A stretch of DNA of 64,000 bases, taken from NCBI RefSeq assembly GCF_902167145.1, contig NC_050101.1, positions 178,556,428-178,620,427 on the forward strand, in the 5' to 3' direction. Below are positions 54,152-64,000 of this stretch, piece after piece. Source of the DNA: Zea mays. Taxonomy: Eukaryota > Streptophyta > Magnoliopsida > Poales > Poaceae. The translations under genes were made by a program, and so were the position numbers. The notes under the pieces are model-generated. The model searched no databases. It was not told the DNA's origin and saw nothing but the letters and a program-made list of their open reading frames with translations. Within the stretch, counting starts at the first letter, position 1. Every line of letters begins with the position of its first letter.

Positions 54152-55770
54152 GTGGCAGCCACGCCTTCGCACTTTCCTCATGCATCGCGCCCTTCCGCCT
54201 TCCGAGCCCCCGGATGGGGAGCGCCCGCGTTGCCTTCGTCTTGTTGTGGGAGGAGCGCAACCTCGTGGAGGTTGGCACCTTTCAGCCATCGCTCGGCTTC
54301 AAGGATTTTCATCAGGCAACCCGGCTGCATCCCCTCACCAATGGTCACCCAAGACGGTGACCACCAGTTCAATGGTGGGGAGAAGCAAGCCGGGCTGCGG
54401 CCTCTGCCCCGCCCTTAGCTTCAAGGATCTTCATCATCCTTGCTGGGGAGGAGGGCGAGGCGAGCTGGGGCCTGCCTTCGCGTGGGCTGGCGTCCCGCTT
54501 CTTCCTCCGGCGTCTGGGGGTGGAAACCATCCTCCAGCTCTGCGGAGGAGGCGTCCTCCAGCCATGCCGGGGAAGGCGAACTGCTGCTGCCTAGCCAGGG
54601 TGCAGCATTCCGTCCTCTGTCCGGGCGACGGTGGCCTGCCGCACCAGGGGGCCTCACAGCACGTCGTACGCCGCGAGGGCGGTACTCATGTTCTAGGATG
54701 GTCCCATTCTTGTTTTCGTGGCGAGGACGGGAGTGAGGACCTGCCGGTGCGCTTTGGGGCGGCCGGTGCTCGCTGGTGCGGTGTTGGTGGGCAGGTGGAC
54801 GCCACCGTCAGTGCTGAGGTGGTGGCAGCTGGAGAAAGCTTCTCCGCCGACGAGACCGTCAGCGCCACTCGCGGGCCGACCTCCAGCTCTTTGGCTTTAA
54901 TATCTGGTTCTCGTCCTCCGCGAGGGGACGCGAACGAGAGCCTTCCAGCGGTAGCGTCCGCCCTAGGACCATCGCTGCTGCTGCAGAGGTCGCCGGTGAG
55001 TCACCCGGAGTTTGTCGTCCCGCAGGCCCTCCAATGTGGGGGGTTGTTCGTACCTGCGAGAGTGGAACCGGAGTTCCGTCTGTAATGGCACCTTGAGTGT
55101 CGGTGTCTGTTCATTGTGGCTGTCGGGGCCTGAACATCTTGGTATCTTGGGTGCGATACCGTGTTTCTTCCTCATTTTGAACACCAGGACTCGCCTGTCG
55201 GCTAGCTGAACCGCTTAACCAAGTGTGAGTTGCCCTGTGCGGAAGGTGACGAGTGAGGTATCCATATCCCAGAGGCGTAGGAGTCCCTCGGCTCGGTCGG
55301 CCTTGCCGCTCAAGGCTTCTCTCGCTCAGTTAAGGAACCCTCGGCTGCTCTGAGATGAGCCGAAGCTGGAGGCAGCGGTGTCAGCATGGACAGAGGCGAA
55401 GTTGGCTCGAAAAGGGGGCTTCGTCGGCCCAAGAGCAGGGGGCTTCCCAGGCCGAGGAGGCGTAGCAGCGGTGGCCGGAGCCTGGCCGGGTCATCCACTG
55501 GCGGGACCAACCCTGGAGTCGGGCTGCCGAGGCCATGAGCCGGGCTGGTGTCCTCGGGGGACAGCTGGCTGAGGCTACGGAGCGGCCGGTCCAGCCATCT
55601 GCCCGGGCCGGGTTCCTGGAGGAGACCCTGGCGGCGATGGTTCAGGCGCAGTGCTGACATCTTCCTTTGAGGTGGAGATCCTTCGCCCGTGTCGCCGTCC
55701 GAGGTCGGGTCAGATTCCGCCGAAGGTGGAGTCGACGCCGAGGGTGCTGCTGCTCCCCCTATCGATGTTT
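54152..55770 (+). pseudogene. Antisense module of element E
   Basis: Corresponds to D 6570-8589. The 5' part matches D closely (GCCTTCGCAC at the start, GCTTCAAGGATTTTCATCA, CGCTTCTTCCTCC, CTTTGGCTTTAAT). The last exon of D is largely replaced here: only its acidic tail region (GAGGTGGAGATCCTTC near 55670) is recognisable, shifted in frame. No long frame has convincing protein character, so this copy looks decayed. Confidence 0.45.
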
Positions 55771-55885
55771 GAACCTGCAGGAACAGTTTGTTTGTAGTGT
55801 GCGTATGTTTTTTGCGGCCGCCGAGGCCCAAACATATCATTGTCGTGTTATAAAGCTGCGTTTCTTTTCCTCTTGTTTCGAGTAT

Positions 55886-56278
55886 CAGGACTTGTTTGTC
55901 GGTAGCAGAATCGCTCATCCGAGCGAGAGTTACTTATCGTGCAAGGCGATGAGTGAGGTATCCGTATCCCGGAGGCGTAGGAGTCCCTCGGCTCGGTCGG
56001 CCTTTGCCGCTTACGTGTACTCTTGCTCGTCCGTGGGATTCTGTTATCGATATAGTCGAGAAGGCACGAAAAATCGTTTCAGCAGAAAAGGTTTCGAGCG
56101 TTAAGACTTGTTCGGTCAGCAGAATCGCTTATTCGAGTGTGAGTTACTTATCGCAGAAGGTGATGAGTGAGGTATCCGTATCCCGGAGGCGTAGGAGTCC
56201 CTCGGTTCGGTTGGACTTGCCGCTTACGTGTACTCCGTCGTTTTCAGGATCTCACTATCGAAGTAGTCGAAAAGCGCG
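55886..56278. repeat. Tandem copies of the ~185-210-bp repeat in element E
   Basis: Copies near 55886 and 56104, with a third at 55186-55327, share TCGGTAGCAGAATCGCT, GGTGATGAGTGAGGTATCC and GGAGGCGTAGGAGTCCCTCG with the pair in D (7796 and 8701). Confidence 0.75.
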
Positions 56279-56450
56279 AAAGATGTTCTGGCAGAAAGAC
56301 TTTTTCCGAGGAAAATTTTGACGCAGAGGGGGTTCCCCCCTTCTAGCCCCCGAGGGAGGGTCGGGCTATGCCGAGGCAAGGCTAACCCTTCCTTGATGGT
56401 TAGACTTTATTTGTGTATGTAAACGAGGTATATGAATGACTTGAAAACAT

Positions 56451-57780
56451 CTTAAGGGTAGAAGCGACGTAGCTGTCAGATGTTCCAAGCGTTGCTGTAG
56501 ACCTCGCCTTGACTGTTGGCCAGCTTGTATGTTCCGGGCTTCAAAATCTTAGCGATGATGAACGGCCCTTCCTAGGGAAGTGTGAGCTTGTGGCGCCCTC
56601 GGGCGTCCTATCGTAGCCGAAGCACCAAGTCACCCCCCTGGAGGTCTTGGGACCGAACCCCTCGGGCGTGGTAGCATCGCAGGGACTGCTGATACCGCGC
56701 CGAGTGTAGTAAGGCCATGTCCCGAGCCTCTTCCAGCTGGTCCAGTGAGTCTTCTCGGCTTGTTCGGTTGCTTCAGTCGTCGTACGCCCTCGTCCTCGGG
56801 GAACCGTATTCTAAGTCTGTGGGCAAGATAGCCTCGGCCCCATAGACTAGAAAAAACGGCGTGAAGCCCGTGGCCCGGCTTGGCGTCGTCCTCAGACTCC
56901 AGACCACCGAGTTGAGTTCCTTCATCCATCGCCTGCCGAACTTGTTGAGGTCGTTGTAGATCCTCGGCTTAAGTCCCTGCAGAATCATACCGTTGGCACG
57001 CTCTACCTGCCCATTCGTCATGGGGTGAGCTACGGCGGCCCAGTCCACCCGGATGTGGTGGTCTTCGCAGAAGTCCAGGAACTTCCTGCCGGTGAACTGG
57101 GTGCCGTTGTCGGTGATGATGGAGTTTGGGACTCCAAAGTGATGGATGATGTTGGTGAAGAATGCCACCGCCTGTTCGGACCTGATGCTGTTTAGGGGTC
57201 GGACCTCAATCCACTTGGAGAATTTGTCGATAGCGACCAGCAGGTACGTGAAGCCCTCGGGTGCCTTCTGCAAGGGACCGACGAGGTCCAGACCCCACAC
57301 AGCAAACGGCTAGGTGATGGGTATTGTTTGCAGAGCCTGAGCGGGCAGGTGCGTCTGCCTTGCATAGAATTGACACCCTTGGCAGGTGCGTACAATCCTA
57401 GTGGCGTCGGCTACCTCGGTTGGCCAGTAGAAACCCTGTCGGAAAGCGTTTCCAACGAGGGCTCGAGGCGCTGCGTGGTGACCGCAAGCCCCCGAGTGTA
57501 TTTCTTGCAATAGCTCCTGACCTTCGGCGATGGATATGCATCGCTGGAGGATGCCTGAGGGGCTGCGGCGGTACAACTCCTTTTCGTCACCCAGCAAGAC
57601 GAATGACTTGGCGCGCCGTGCCAGTCGTCGAGCTTCGGCTCTGTCGAGGGGTAGCTCTCCTCGGTGGAGATATTGCAGGTACGGGGTCTGCCAGTTTTGA
57701 TTAGGCAGGACCCCATTCCGCTCTTCCTCGACGCGTAGTGCCTCACCCTCGGCGGCCGAGGGTGCCTCGGGCCGAGCCGA
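56451..57780 (-). pseudogene. Integrase of element E (stops)
   Basis: Contains all three catalytic positions that D lacks in part: D in WGLDLVGPLQ, D in IITDNGTQFTG and E in NGQVERANG, and the zinc region with HSGACGHHAA...CQGCQFYARQ. A TAG at 57310 precedes AVWGLDLVGP, and further stops lie at about 56773, 56610, 56572 and 56478. The C-terminal GDLVLRLR segment is present but interrupted. Inactive as encoded. Confidence 0.88.
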
Positions 57781-58843
57781 GGGCGCCTTGGGCAGGGCCG
57801 ATGCCTTCTTGGGCTCGGGCGTGTCGTCGGTCTTGATGGAGGGTTGATGTAGGTCTCGGGAGAAGACGTCCGGGGGGGCCGTTGTCCGCCCCGAGGCTAT
57901 TTTAGCCAGCTCGTTCGCAGTCTCGTTGTACCGTCGGGCGACGTGGTTGAGCTCGAGCTCGTAGAACTTGTCTTCCAGGCGCCGAACCTCGTCGCAGTAG
58001 GCTTCCATCTTTGGGTCGCGGCAATGGGAGTTCTTCATGACTTGCTCGATGACAAGCTGCGAGTTGCCACGAGCGTCGAGGCGCCGAACCCCTAGCTCGA
58101 TGGCGATGCGCAACCCGTTAACCAGGGCCTCGTACTCGGCCACGTTGTTGGACGCCGGGAAATGGAGGCGCAACACGTAGCGGAGGTGCTTCCCGAGGGG
58201 TGAGATGAAGAGCAGGCCTGCGCCCGCTCCTGTTTTCATCAGCGACCCGTCGAAAAACATGGTCTAGAGTTCCGGTTGGATCGGAGCTGCTGGAAGCTGG
58301 GTGTCGACCCATTCAGCCACGAAATCCGCCAAGACTTGGGACTTGATGGCCTTCTGAGGGGCGAACGAGATTGTCTCTCCCATGATCTCCACCGCCCACT
58401 TTGCAATCCTACCCGAGGCCTCTCGGCACTGGATGTTCTCCCCCAGGGGAAGGATGACACCACAGTCATCGGATGAGACTCGAAGTAGTGTCGCAACTTT
58501 CGCCGCGTCAGAATTACCGCGTACAGTAGCTTCTGAATTTGCGGGTAGCGGATTTTGGTCTCGGATAGTACCTCACTGATGAAGTAGACCGGCCTCTGGA
58601 CGAGCAATGCATGCCCTTCTTCTCGTCTCTCGACTACGATCGCAGCACTGACCACCTGGGTGGTTGCGGCTACGTAGATCAAGAGGGCTTCTCCCGCAGC
58701 GGGGGGCACCAGGATGGGCGCGCTTGTAAGGAGCGCCTTTAAGTTCCCGAGGGCTTCCTCGGCCTCGGGGGTCCAAGTGAAGCGCTCGGTCTTCCTTAAG
58801 AGGCGGTACAGGGGCAGGCCTCTTTCGCCGAGGCGCGAGATGC
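57781..58843 (-). pseudogene. RT tail and RNase H of element E
   Basis: Begins directly at a deletion junction (about 58843) in the RT thumb/connection region, then reads PVYFISEVLSETKIRYPQIQ, a frame change after VVSSFPWG near 58450, and RNase H with MFFDGSLMKTGAGAG, AEYEALVNGLRIAIELG and ARRYNETANELAKIASG. The catalytic RT core with the YVDD box is absent. Confidence 0.87.
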
Positions 58844-60765
58844 TCGCTCGCCCTGGTGGGGGTCTTGCGACCCAGCTTGCTCACCAGGTCGCGGCAAGTG
58901 GTACCGGCGAGGAACGCGCCGATGACATCTAAGTCGGTGATGTTGGGCAGCTCGGTGCGCTGTTTCGAAAATCGCTGGATGTAGTCCCACAGGGATTCTC
59001 CTGGCTGCTGGCGGCAGCTTCGGAGATCCCAAGAGTTCCCAGGGCGCACATATGTGCCCTAGAAGTTTCTGGCGAAGGCTTTGACCAGGTCGTCCCAGTT
59101 GGAGATCTTCGCAGGAGGCAGATGCTCCAGCTAGGCTCGTGCGGCGTCGGAGAGGAACAGGGGGAGGTTGCGGATGATGAGGTTGTCATCGTCCGTTCCA
59201 CCCAGCTGGCAGGCCAGTCGGTAGTCTGCGAGCCACAGTTCCGGCCTTGTTTCCCCCGAGTACTTGGCGATGGTAGTCGAGGTTCGGAACCGGGTTGGGA
59301 ACGGCGCCCGTCGTATGGCCCGGCTGAAAGCTTGCAGACCGGGTGCTTCGGGCGAGGGGCTCTGGTCCTCCCCGCTGTCGTAGCGTCCCCCGCGCCTGGG
59401 GTGGTAGCCTCGGTGCACCTTTTCGTCGAGGTGGGCTCGACGGTCGCAGCGGTGGTGCTCGTTGCCGAGGCGACCCGGGGCTGCATGCGTTGCGGCCCGC
59501 GTGCGCCCGGTGTGGACCAAGGCTTCCCGCATGAATCGGGAAGTCGCGGCGCGATGCTCCGGGGGGTACCCCTGCCTTCGGGAGGCAGAGCTTTCGGCCC
59601 GTCGGACCGCGGCATCCTCCAGGAGATTCTTGAGTTCTCCCTGGATACGCCGCCCCTCGGTGGTGGATGGCTCCGGCATCGCTCGAAGTAGTATTGCTGC
59701 TGCAGCCAGGTTCTGGCCAACCCCACTAGAAGCCGGGGGCAGCCTTGCCCTGGCATCATCAGCGATAAGGTGCTGGACATCCTGGGGCAGATGACGCGCT
59801 TCTCCGGCCGGCGCTCGGCCTGCCCACTCCTGCCCTATGTTCTGCCGGAGCTGCACAAGTTGTCCTGCTTCCTCGTCGAGCCTGGCCTGCATCTCGCGGA
59901 TTTGCTCGAGCTGTGCGTCCTGACCCCCCACAGGGACTGGGACCACAGCTAGCTCCCGAAGGATGTCAACGCGAGGCGCAGGCCTAGGGGGATCACCGTC
60001 CTCCGGCATACCAAGGTGGTTGCCTTCGTCGAGACCCCCTAGATCGACGTGGAAACATTCGCGACTTGGGCCACAGTCCTCGTCGCCGAGGCTGTGGCTA
60101 CCATCGGAGCAATCGGAGAGGCAGCAGTCACATGCGGTCATGAAGTCCCGCATGGCACTGGGGTTCCCGAGCCCGGAGAAATCCCAACCATAGTCGGGAT
60201 CATCATCTTCCTCAGAACCCGGGGCCTGTAGGTCGAGACGGCCGTCAGTTGGTCCCAGGTTGACCACCTCTTGATTGACGGATGGTGACGGAGTCGCGTC
60301 GGGGACGGACTGCATCGTGATCTCAGGTACGAGGCTAACGCCCAGCAAGTCCTTCGCGAGCGTGCTGGCGTCATCTGTCCGCTTGGGGTTGGCGTGTTGC
60401 GGGGAAACGACGCCCGTCTTCGTCTCAAACGCGAGGTCGACACCCGACGTGTCCCCCGCTGGGGCACCGGCGTCGTCGACTCGCTCGACAGCCTACGAGG
60501 TGCCGCCTCCTGCTTGGCCATGGTTGCCCCGCCTCCTCTTCCTGCGGCGGGGAAGGTGACGGGACAGGCCCGGATGCTGTTCTTCCGCCACGGGGGGAAG
60601 ACGTCGTCGATTCCGCCACCGGCGGGCGGGCTGAAGGCCGCCATTGTCGTTGTCACGCGGCGGAGTAAGGAGTACCATGTCGTAGCTGCTGTCGATGGAC
60701 ATGAACTCGAGACTCCCGAAACGGAGCATCGTCCCAGGCTAGAGAGGTAGCTGGAGACTACCCAT
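58844..60765 (-). pseudogene. Gag of element E (C-terminal part deleted)
   Basis: ATG at 60765 (MGSLQLPL then TAG). The gag domain is clear (KYSGETRPELWLADYRLACQ, RNLPLFLSDAARA) with stops near 59129, 60490 and 60740. Relative to F, about 114 bases are missing after NQEV near 60270, followed by a compensating single-base loss. It ends at ...GRKTPTRASE, where the deletion fuses it to the RT tail; the rest of gag and all of protease are gone. Confidence 0.85.
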
Positions 60766-60825
60766 CTGAAGCTTGACGGGAAGCTGTTCATCAACACGCA
60801 GCAGGCCCCTACCTGGCGCGCCAAC

Positions 60826-62060
60826 TGTCGGCGATTCGACGCCGGGCGGTCCCTGGACCGACGAGTAAATTGTCGCTGCGTGTCCCAGCCCAGATGGGTC
60901 GGCGCGAGACGGAACACAAGGGGGAACAATAAGGGGAACTGTGGCTCGTGTTGTCCTACGCCCAGGGCGGATGCGCTTGCAGTAGGGGGTTACAAGCGTT
61001 CGCGAGGGAGAGAGAGAGAGCCTGCCCGTCAGCCCGTTCTCCCGCGCGGCCACCCTCTCATACGAGGGCCCTGGACCTTCCTTTTATAGACGTAAGGAGA
61101 GGGCCCAGGTGTACAATGGGGGGTGTAGCAGTGTGCTAACGTGTCTGGCAGAGAGTAGCCAGAGTCCTATGTACATGCCGACGTGGCTGTCGGAGAGGTG
61201 TTAGTGCCCTGTGCATGTGGCGTCGTAGCCGTCGGAGGAGCACTTGAGCCCTGTAGAAGCACAGCTGTCGGGGCTGTCGGGACCTTGCTGACGTCTCCTT
61301 GCTTCCGTAGGGGGCTGAGAACCGCCGTCGTCATAGGAGCATGTGGGGTGCCATCATTACTTGTTTTACCGGGGCAAGCCGGATGGGACACCGGTCTTGT
61401 TCCCCGTAGCCTGAGCTAGCTAGGGTAGGGTAATGATGTACCCCCCTGCGATGTGGTCGGTCCGAGCCCAAGGTCGGGCGAGGCGAAGACTCCTCCGAGG
61501 TCGGGGCTGAGTCCGAGCCCTGGGGACGGGCGAGGCGGAGACCATCTTCCGAGGTCGAGGTGGAGTCCGAGCCCTAGGGTCGGGCGAGGCGGAGACCGTC
61601 TTCTGAGGTCGAGGTGGAGTCCGAGCCCTGGGGTCGGGCGAGGCGGAGCTTCCTATGGCGCCTGAGGTTGGACTCGGCGGCTGTCAGCCTCACCCTGGCG
61701 GGTGGCACAGCAGTCAGAGCAGTGCAGGCGGCGCTGTTTTCCTGTCAGGTCAGTCAGTGGAGGGGCGAAGTGACTGCGGTCACTTCGGCCTTGTCGACTG
61801 AGGAGCGTGCGTCAGGATAAGGTGTCAGGTGATCCTTGCATTGAATGCTCCTGCGATGCGGTCAGTTGGCGCGGCGATCTGGCCAAGGTTGCTTCACTGC
61901 GAAGCCTGCCCGAGCTAGGCCTCGGGCGAGTCGAAGGTGCACCCGTTACTTGAGGATGCCCTCGGGCGAGGCGTGAATCTGCCTTGGTCTACTGTTCCTG
62001 CCCGAGGCTGGGCTCGGGCGAGGCGAGATCGTGTCCCTTGAGTGGATGGAGCCTTGACCT
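60826..62060 (-). repeat. 5' LTR of element E, outer end missing
   Basis: Starts TGTCGGCGATTCGACG on the plus strand. It stops at GAGCCTTGACCT, about 100 bases before the expected CCCCGACA terminus, and passes straight into inverted LTR F. Minus-strand TATAAAA at 61082-61088. Three minisatellite units (61500-61650). Confidence 0.88.
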
Positions 62061-62980
62061 AACAGGAAAACAGCGCCGCCTGCACTGCTCCGACTGCTGT
62101 GCCACCCGCTAGGGTGAGGCTGACAGCCGCCGAGTCCAACCTCAGGCGCCATAGGAAGCTCCGCCTCGCCCGATCCCAGGGCTCGGACTCCACCTCGACC
62201 TCGGAAGACGGTCTCCGCCTCGCCCGACCCCAGGGCTCGGACTCCACCTCGACCTCGGAAGACGGTCTCCGTCTCGCCCGACCCCAGGGCTCGGACTCAG
62301 CCTCGACCTCGGAGGAGTCACCGCCTCGCCCGACCTTGGGCTCGGACCAACCACGTTACAGGGGCCCATCATTACCCTACCCCTAGCTAGCTCAGGCTAC
62401 GGGGAACAAGACCGGCGTCCCATCTGGCTCACCCCGGTAAACAAGTAATGATGGAACCTCGCATGCTCCTATGACGACGGTGGTTCTCAGCCCCCTACGG
62501 AAGCAAGGAGACGTCAGCAAGGTCCTGACAGCCCTGACAGCTGTGCTTCTATAGGGCTCAAGTGCTCCTCCGACGGCCACGACGCCACATGCACAGGGCA
62601 CTAACACCTCTCCGACAGCCATCTCGGCATGTACATAGGACTCTGGCTCCTCTCTGCCAGACACGTTAGCACACTGCTACACCCCCATTGTACACCTGGG
62701 CCCTCTCCTTATGTCTATAAAAGGAAGGTCCAGGGCCCTCGTACGAGAGGGTGGCCGCGCGGGAGAACGGGCTGACGGGCAGGCTCTCTCTCTCTCTCCC
62801 TCGCGAACGCTTGTAACCCCCTACTGCAAGCGCATCCGCCCTGGGCACAGGACAACACGAGCCGCGGTTCCCCTTATTGTTCCCCCTTGTGTTCCGTCTC
62901 GCGCCGACCCATCTGGGCTGGGACACGCAGCGACAATTTACTCGTCGGTCTAGGGACCCCCCGGGGTCGAAACGCCGACA
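62061..62980 (+). repeat. 5' LTR of element F, outer end missing
   Basis: Inverted counterpart of E's LTR, from AACAGGAAAACAGCGCC to AACGCCGACA. TATA box TATAAAA at 62716-62722. Three minisatellite units at 62160-62340 in inverted sense. Confidence 0.9.
62716..62722 (+). promoter_or_regulatory. TATA box of element F LTR
   Basis: TATAAAA in GTCTATAAAAGGAAGG, the plus-strand counterpart of the E and D LTR TATA boxes. Confidence 0.6.
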
Positions 62981-62998
62981 GTTGGCGCGCCAGGTAGC
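62981..62998 (+). other. Primer binding site of element F
   Basis: GTTGGCGCGCCAGGTAGC immediately after the LTR, the same as in D and E. Confidence 0.75.
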
Positions 62999-63040
62999 GG
63001 ACTGCTGCGTGTTGACGAACAGCTTCCCGTCAAGCTCCAG

Positions 63041-64000
63041 ATGGGTAGTCTCAATCAACCTCTCCAACCCGGGACGCTGCTCCATTTCGGGAGTCTCGAG
63101 TTCATGTCCCTCGACGGCAGCTACGACATGGTACTCCTTCCTCCGCCGCGCGACAACGACAATGGCGGCCTTCAGCCCGCCCGCCGGCGGCAGAATCGAC
63201 GACGTCTTCCCCCCGTGGCGCAAGAACAACATCCGAGCTTGTCCCGTCACCTTCCCCGCCGCAGGAGGAGGAGGCGGGGCAGCCATGGCCAAGCAAGAGG
63301 CGGCACCTCGTCGGCTGTCGAGCGAGTCGACGACGCCGGCGCCCCAGCGGGGGACACGTCGGGCGTCGACCTCGCGTCTGAGACGAAGACGGGTGTCGCT
63401 TCCCCGCAACACGCCAACCCCAAGCGGACGGATGAAGCCAGCACGCTCACGAAGGACTTGCTGGGCGTTAGCCTCGTACCTGAGATCACGGTGCAGTTCG
63501 TCCCCGACGCAACTCTGTCACCATCCATTGATCAAGAGGTACCGTCCGTTTTCCACCCTGTGCCTTTTAGATTCAGCTTCGATCCACCAAGCGACCCCGC
63601 TTCGGTGGACGCTTTCATAAAGGCATATCCTAACCTTCCGGGGTACCATATGTTGTCAACCTGGGACCGACTGACGGCCGTCTCGACCTACGGGCCCCCG
63701 GGTTCCGAGGAAGATGATGAGCCCGACTATGGTTGGGATTTCTCTGGGCTCGGGAACCCCAGTGCCATGCGGGACTTCATGACCGCATGTGACTACTGCC
63801 TCTCCGATTGCTCCGATGGTAGCCACAGCCTCGGCGACGAGGACTGTGGCCCAAGTCGTGAATGTTTCCACGTCGATCTAGGGGGTCTCGACGAAGGCAA
63901 CCACCTTGGTATGCCGGAGGACGGCGATCCCCCTAGGCCTGCGCCTCGCGTTGACATCCTTCGGGAGCTAGCTGTGGTCCCAGTCCCTGCGGGGGGTCAG
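63041..64000 (+). CDS. gag: Gag of element F, N-terminal 320 codons (continues beyond window)
   Basis: ATG at 63041 (MGSLNQPLQPGTLLHFGSLE), 60 bases past the LTR, at the same site as gag of D and E. I read it codon by codon to 64000 without a stop. Landmarks: MSLDGSYDMVLLPPPRDNDN near the start, a basic arginine-rich stretch (RHLPRRRRRRGSHGQA, about residues 80-95), FHPVPFRFSFDPPSDPASVD and PDYGWDFSGLGNPSAMRDFM. This is the least damaged gag of the three related gypsy elements. The capsid-like core lies beyond the window edge. Confidence 0.85.
   Translation, partial: MGSLNQPLQPGTLLHFGSLEFMSLDGSYDMVLLPPPRDNDNGGLQPARRRQNRRRLPPVAQEQHPSLSRHLPRRRRRRRGSHGQARGGTSSAVERVDDAGAPAGDTSGVDLASETKTGVASPQHANPKRTDEASTLTKDLLGVSLVPEITVQFVPDATLSPSIDQEVPSVFHPVPFRFSFDPPSDPASVDAFIKAYPNLPGYHMLSTWDRLTAVSTYGPPGSEEDDEPDYGWDFSGLGNPSAMRDFMTACDYCLSDCSDGSHSLGDEDCGPSRECFHVDLGGLDEGNHLGMPEDGDPPRPAPRVDILRELAVVPVPAGGQ

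Larger units (their letters stand above)
51028..62060 (-). mobile_element. Ty3/gypsy element E (cinful/zeon-like), large internal deletion, 5' LTR truncated
   Basis: 3' LTR 51028-52293 complete; 5' LTR 60826-62060 lacks about 100 bases of its outer end, where it meets inverted element F. Between them on the minus strand: gag start, a deletion fusing gag to the end of RT (about 58843), RNase H, and integrase with several stops. An antisense module lies at 54128-55770. Same family type as D: identical PBS, gag start and TGTCGGGGACCATAATTAGG terminus. Confidence 0.88.
62061..64000 (+). mobile_element. Ty3/gypsy element F (cinful/zeon-like), 5' part, runs off the window
   Basis: Consists of a 5' LTR lacking its first ~300 bases, PBS and open gag. 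Orientation is opposite to E and the two meet LTR-to-LTR. F differs from E's LTR at roughly 3 percent of positions by eye, so it is a separate insertion or an old duplication, not an exact copy. Confidence 0.88.

Noticed and set aside
61453..61665. 70-aa repetitive frame GRGGDRLPRSRWSPSP (and 62142-62372 on the other strand)
   Set aside because: Translation of the LTR minisatellite; it changes length with unit number.

Overview
The window is typical intergenic DNA of maize (Zea mays) or a very close grass. Two spliced plant genes sit at the ends of a pile of nested LTR retrotransposons. The organism call rests on three things: the exon structure and protein of a V-ATPase subunit C gene, Sirevirus (Ty1/copia) LTRs carrying CACCGGAC...GTCCGGTG palindromes, and Ty3/gypsy LTRs that start TGTCGGG(G/T)ACCATAATTAGGGG, which I associate from memory with the maize cinful/zeon group. 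I see no bacterial-type operon, CRISPR array, rRNA or tRNA gene.

Layout. (1) 1-4582: end of a hAT-like element, then the complete 11-exon V-ATPase subunit C gene (minus strand, 377 aa) with a Tourist-type MITE in intron 8. (2) 5413-25162: gypsy element D (minus strand; TSD CTATT), decayed, with a young Sirevirus A (15965-24962, minus strand, TSD GACCC) inside its 5' LTR. D lies in a degenerate AT-rich repeat that continues on its right side. (3) 28785-45824: gypsy element C (plus strand, TSD GAACT), a deletion derivative. It carries a hAT element (34220-34887, TSD CCCGGGCC) and a young Sirevirus B (35916-45358, plus strand, TSD CATAC) whose gag and pol frames are both open. (4) 45873-50397: a low-repeat island with a two-exon gene for a 154-aa proline-rich single-span membrane protein (47854-49290, minus strand), remnants of another gene, and three related MITEs. 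(5) 51028-64000: gypsy element E (minus strand), badly deleted, joined head-to-head to the 5' LTR and open gag of a related element F (plus strand) that runs off the window. Together E and F form a near-palindrome of about 4 kb.

Order of events inferred from nesting: host repeat, then D and C; then hAT and B into C, and A into D. LTR similarity agrees: A has identical LTRs apart from one G-run base, B has about six substitutions, and D and C are clearly more diverged.

The three gypsy elements D, E and C have each lost different parts of gag-pol by internal deletion. All three keep a shared antisense module between pol and the 3' LTR, with splice-site-like borders and, in C and E, a TATA-like sequence just before it. 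The most unusual items are this antisense module, the E/F inverted junction, the coding-intact Sirevirus B, and the conserved gag/pol arrangement of the two Sireviruses, which cannot be read by a simple overlap frameshift in B. Family names for transposons are from memory; structural boundaries (TSD, LTR ends, PBS, frames) were read directly.
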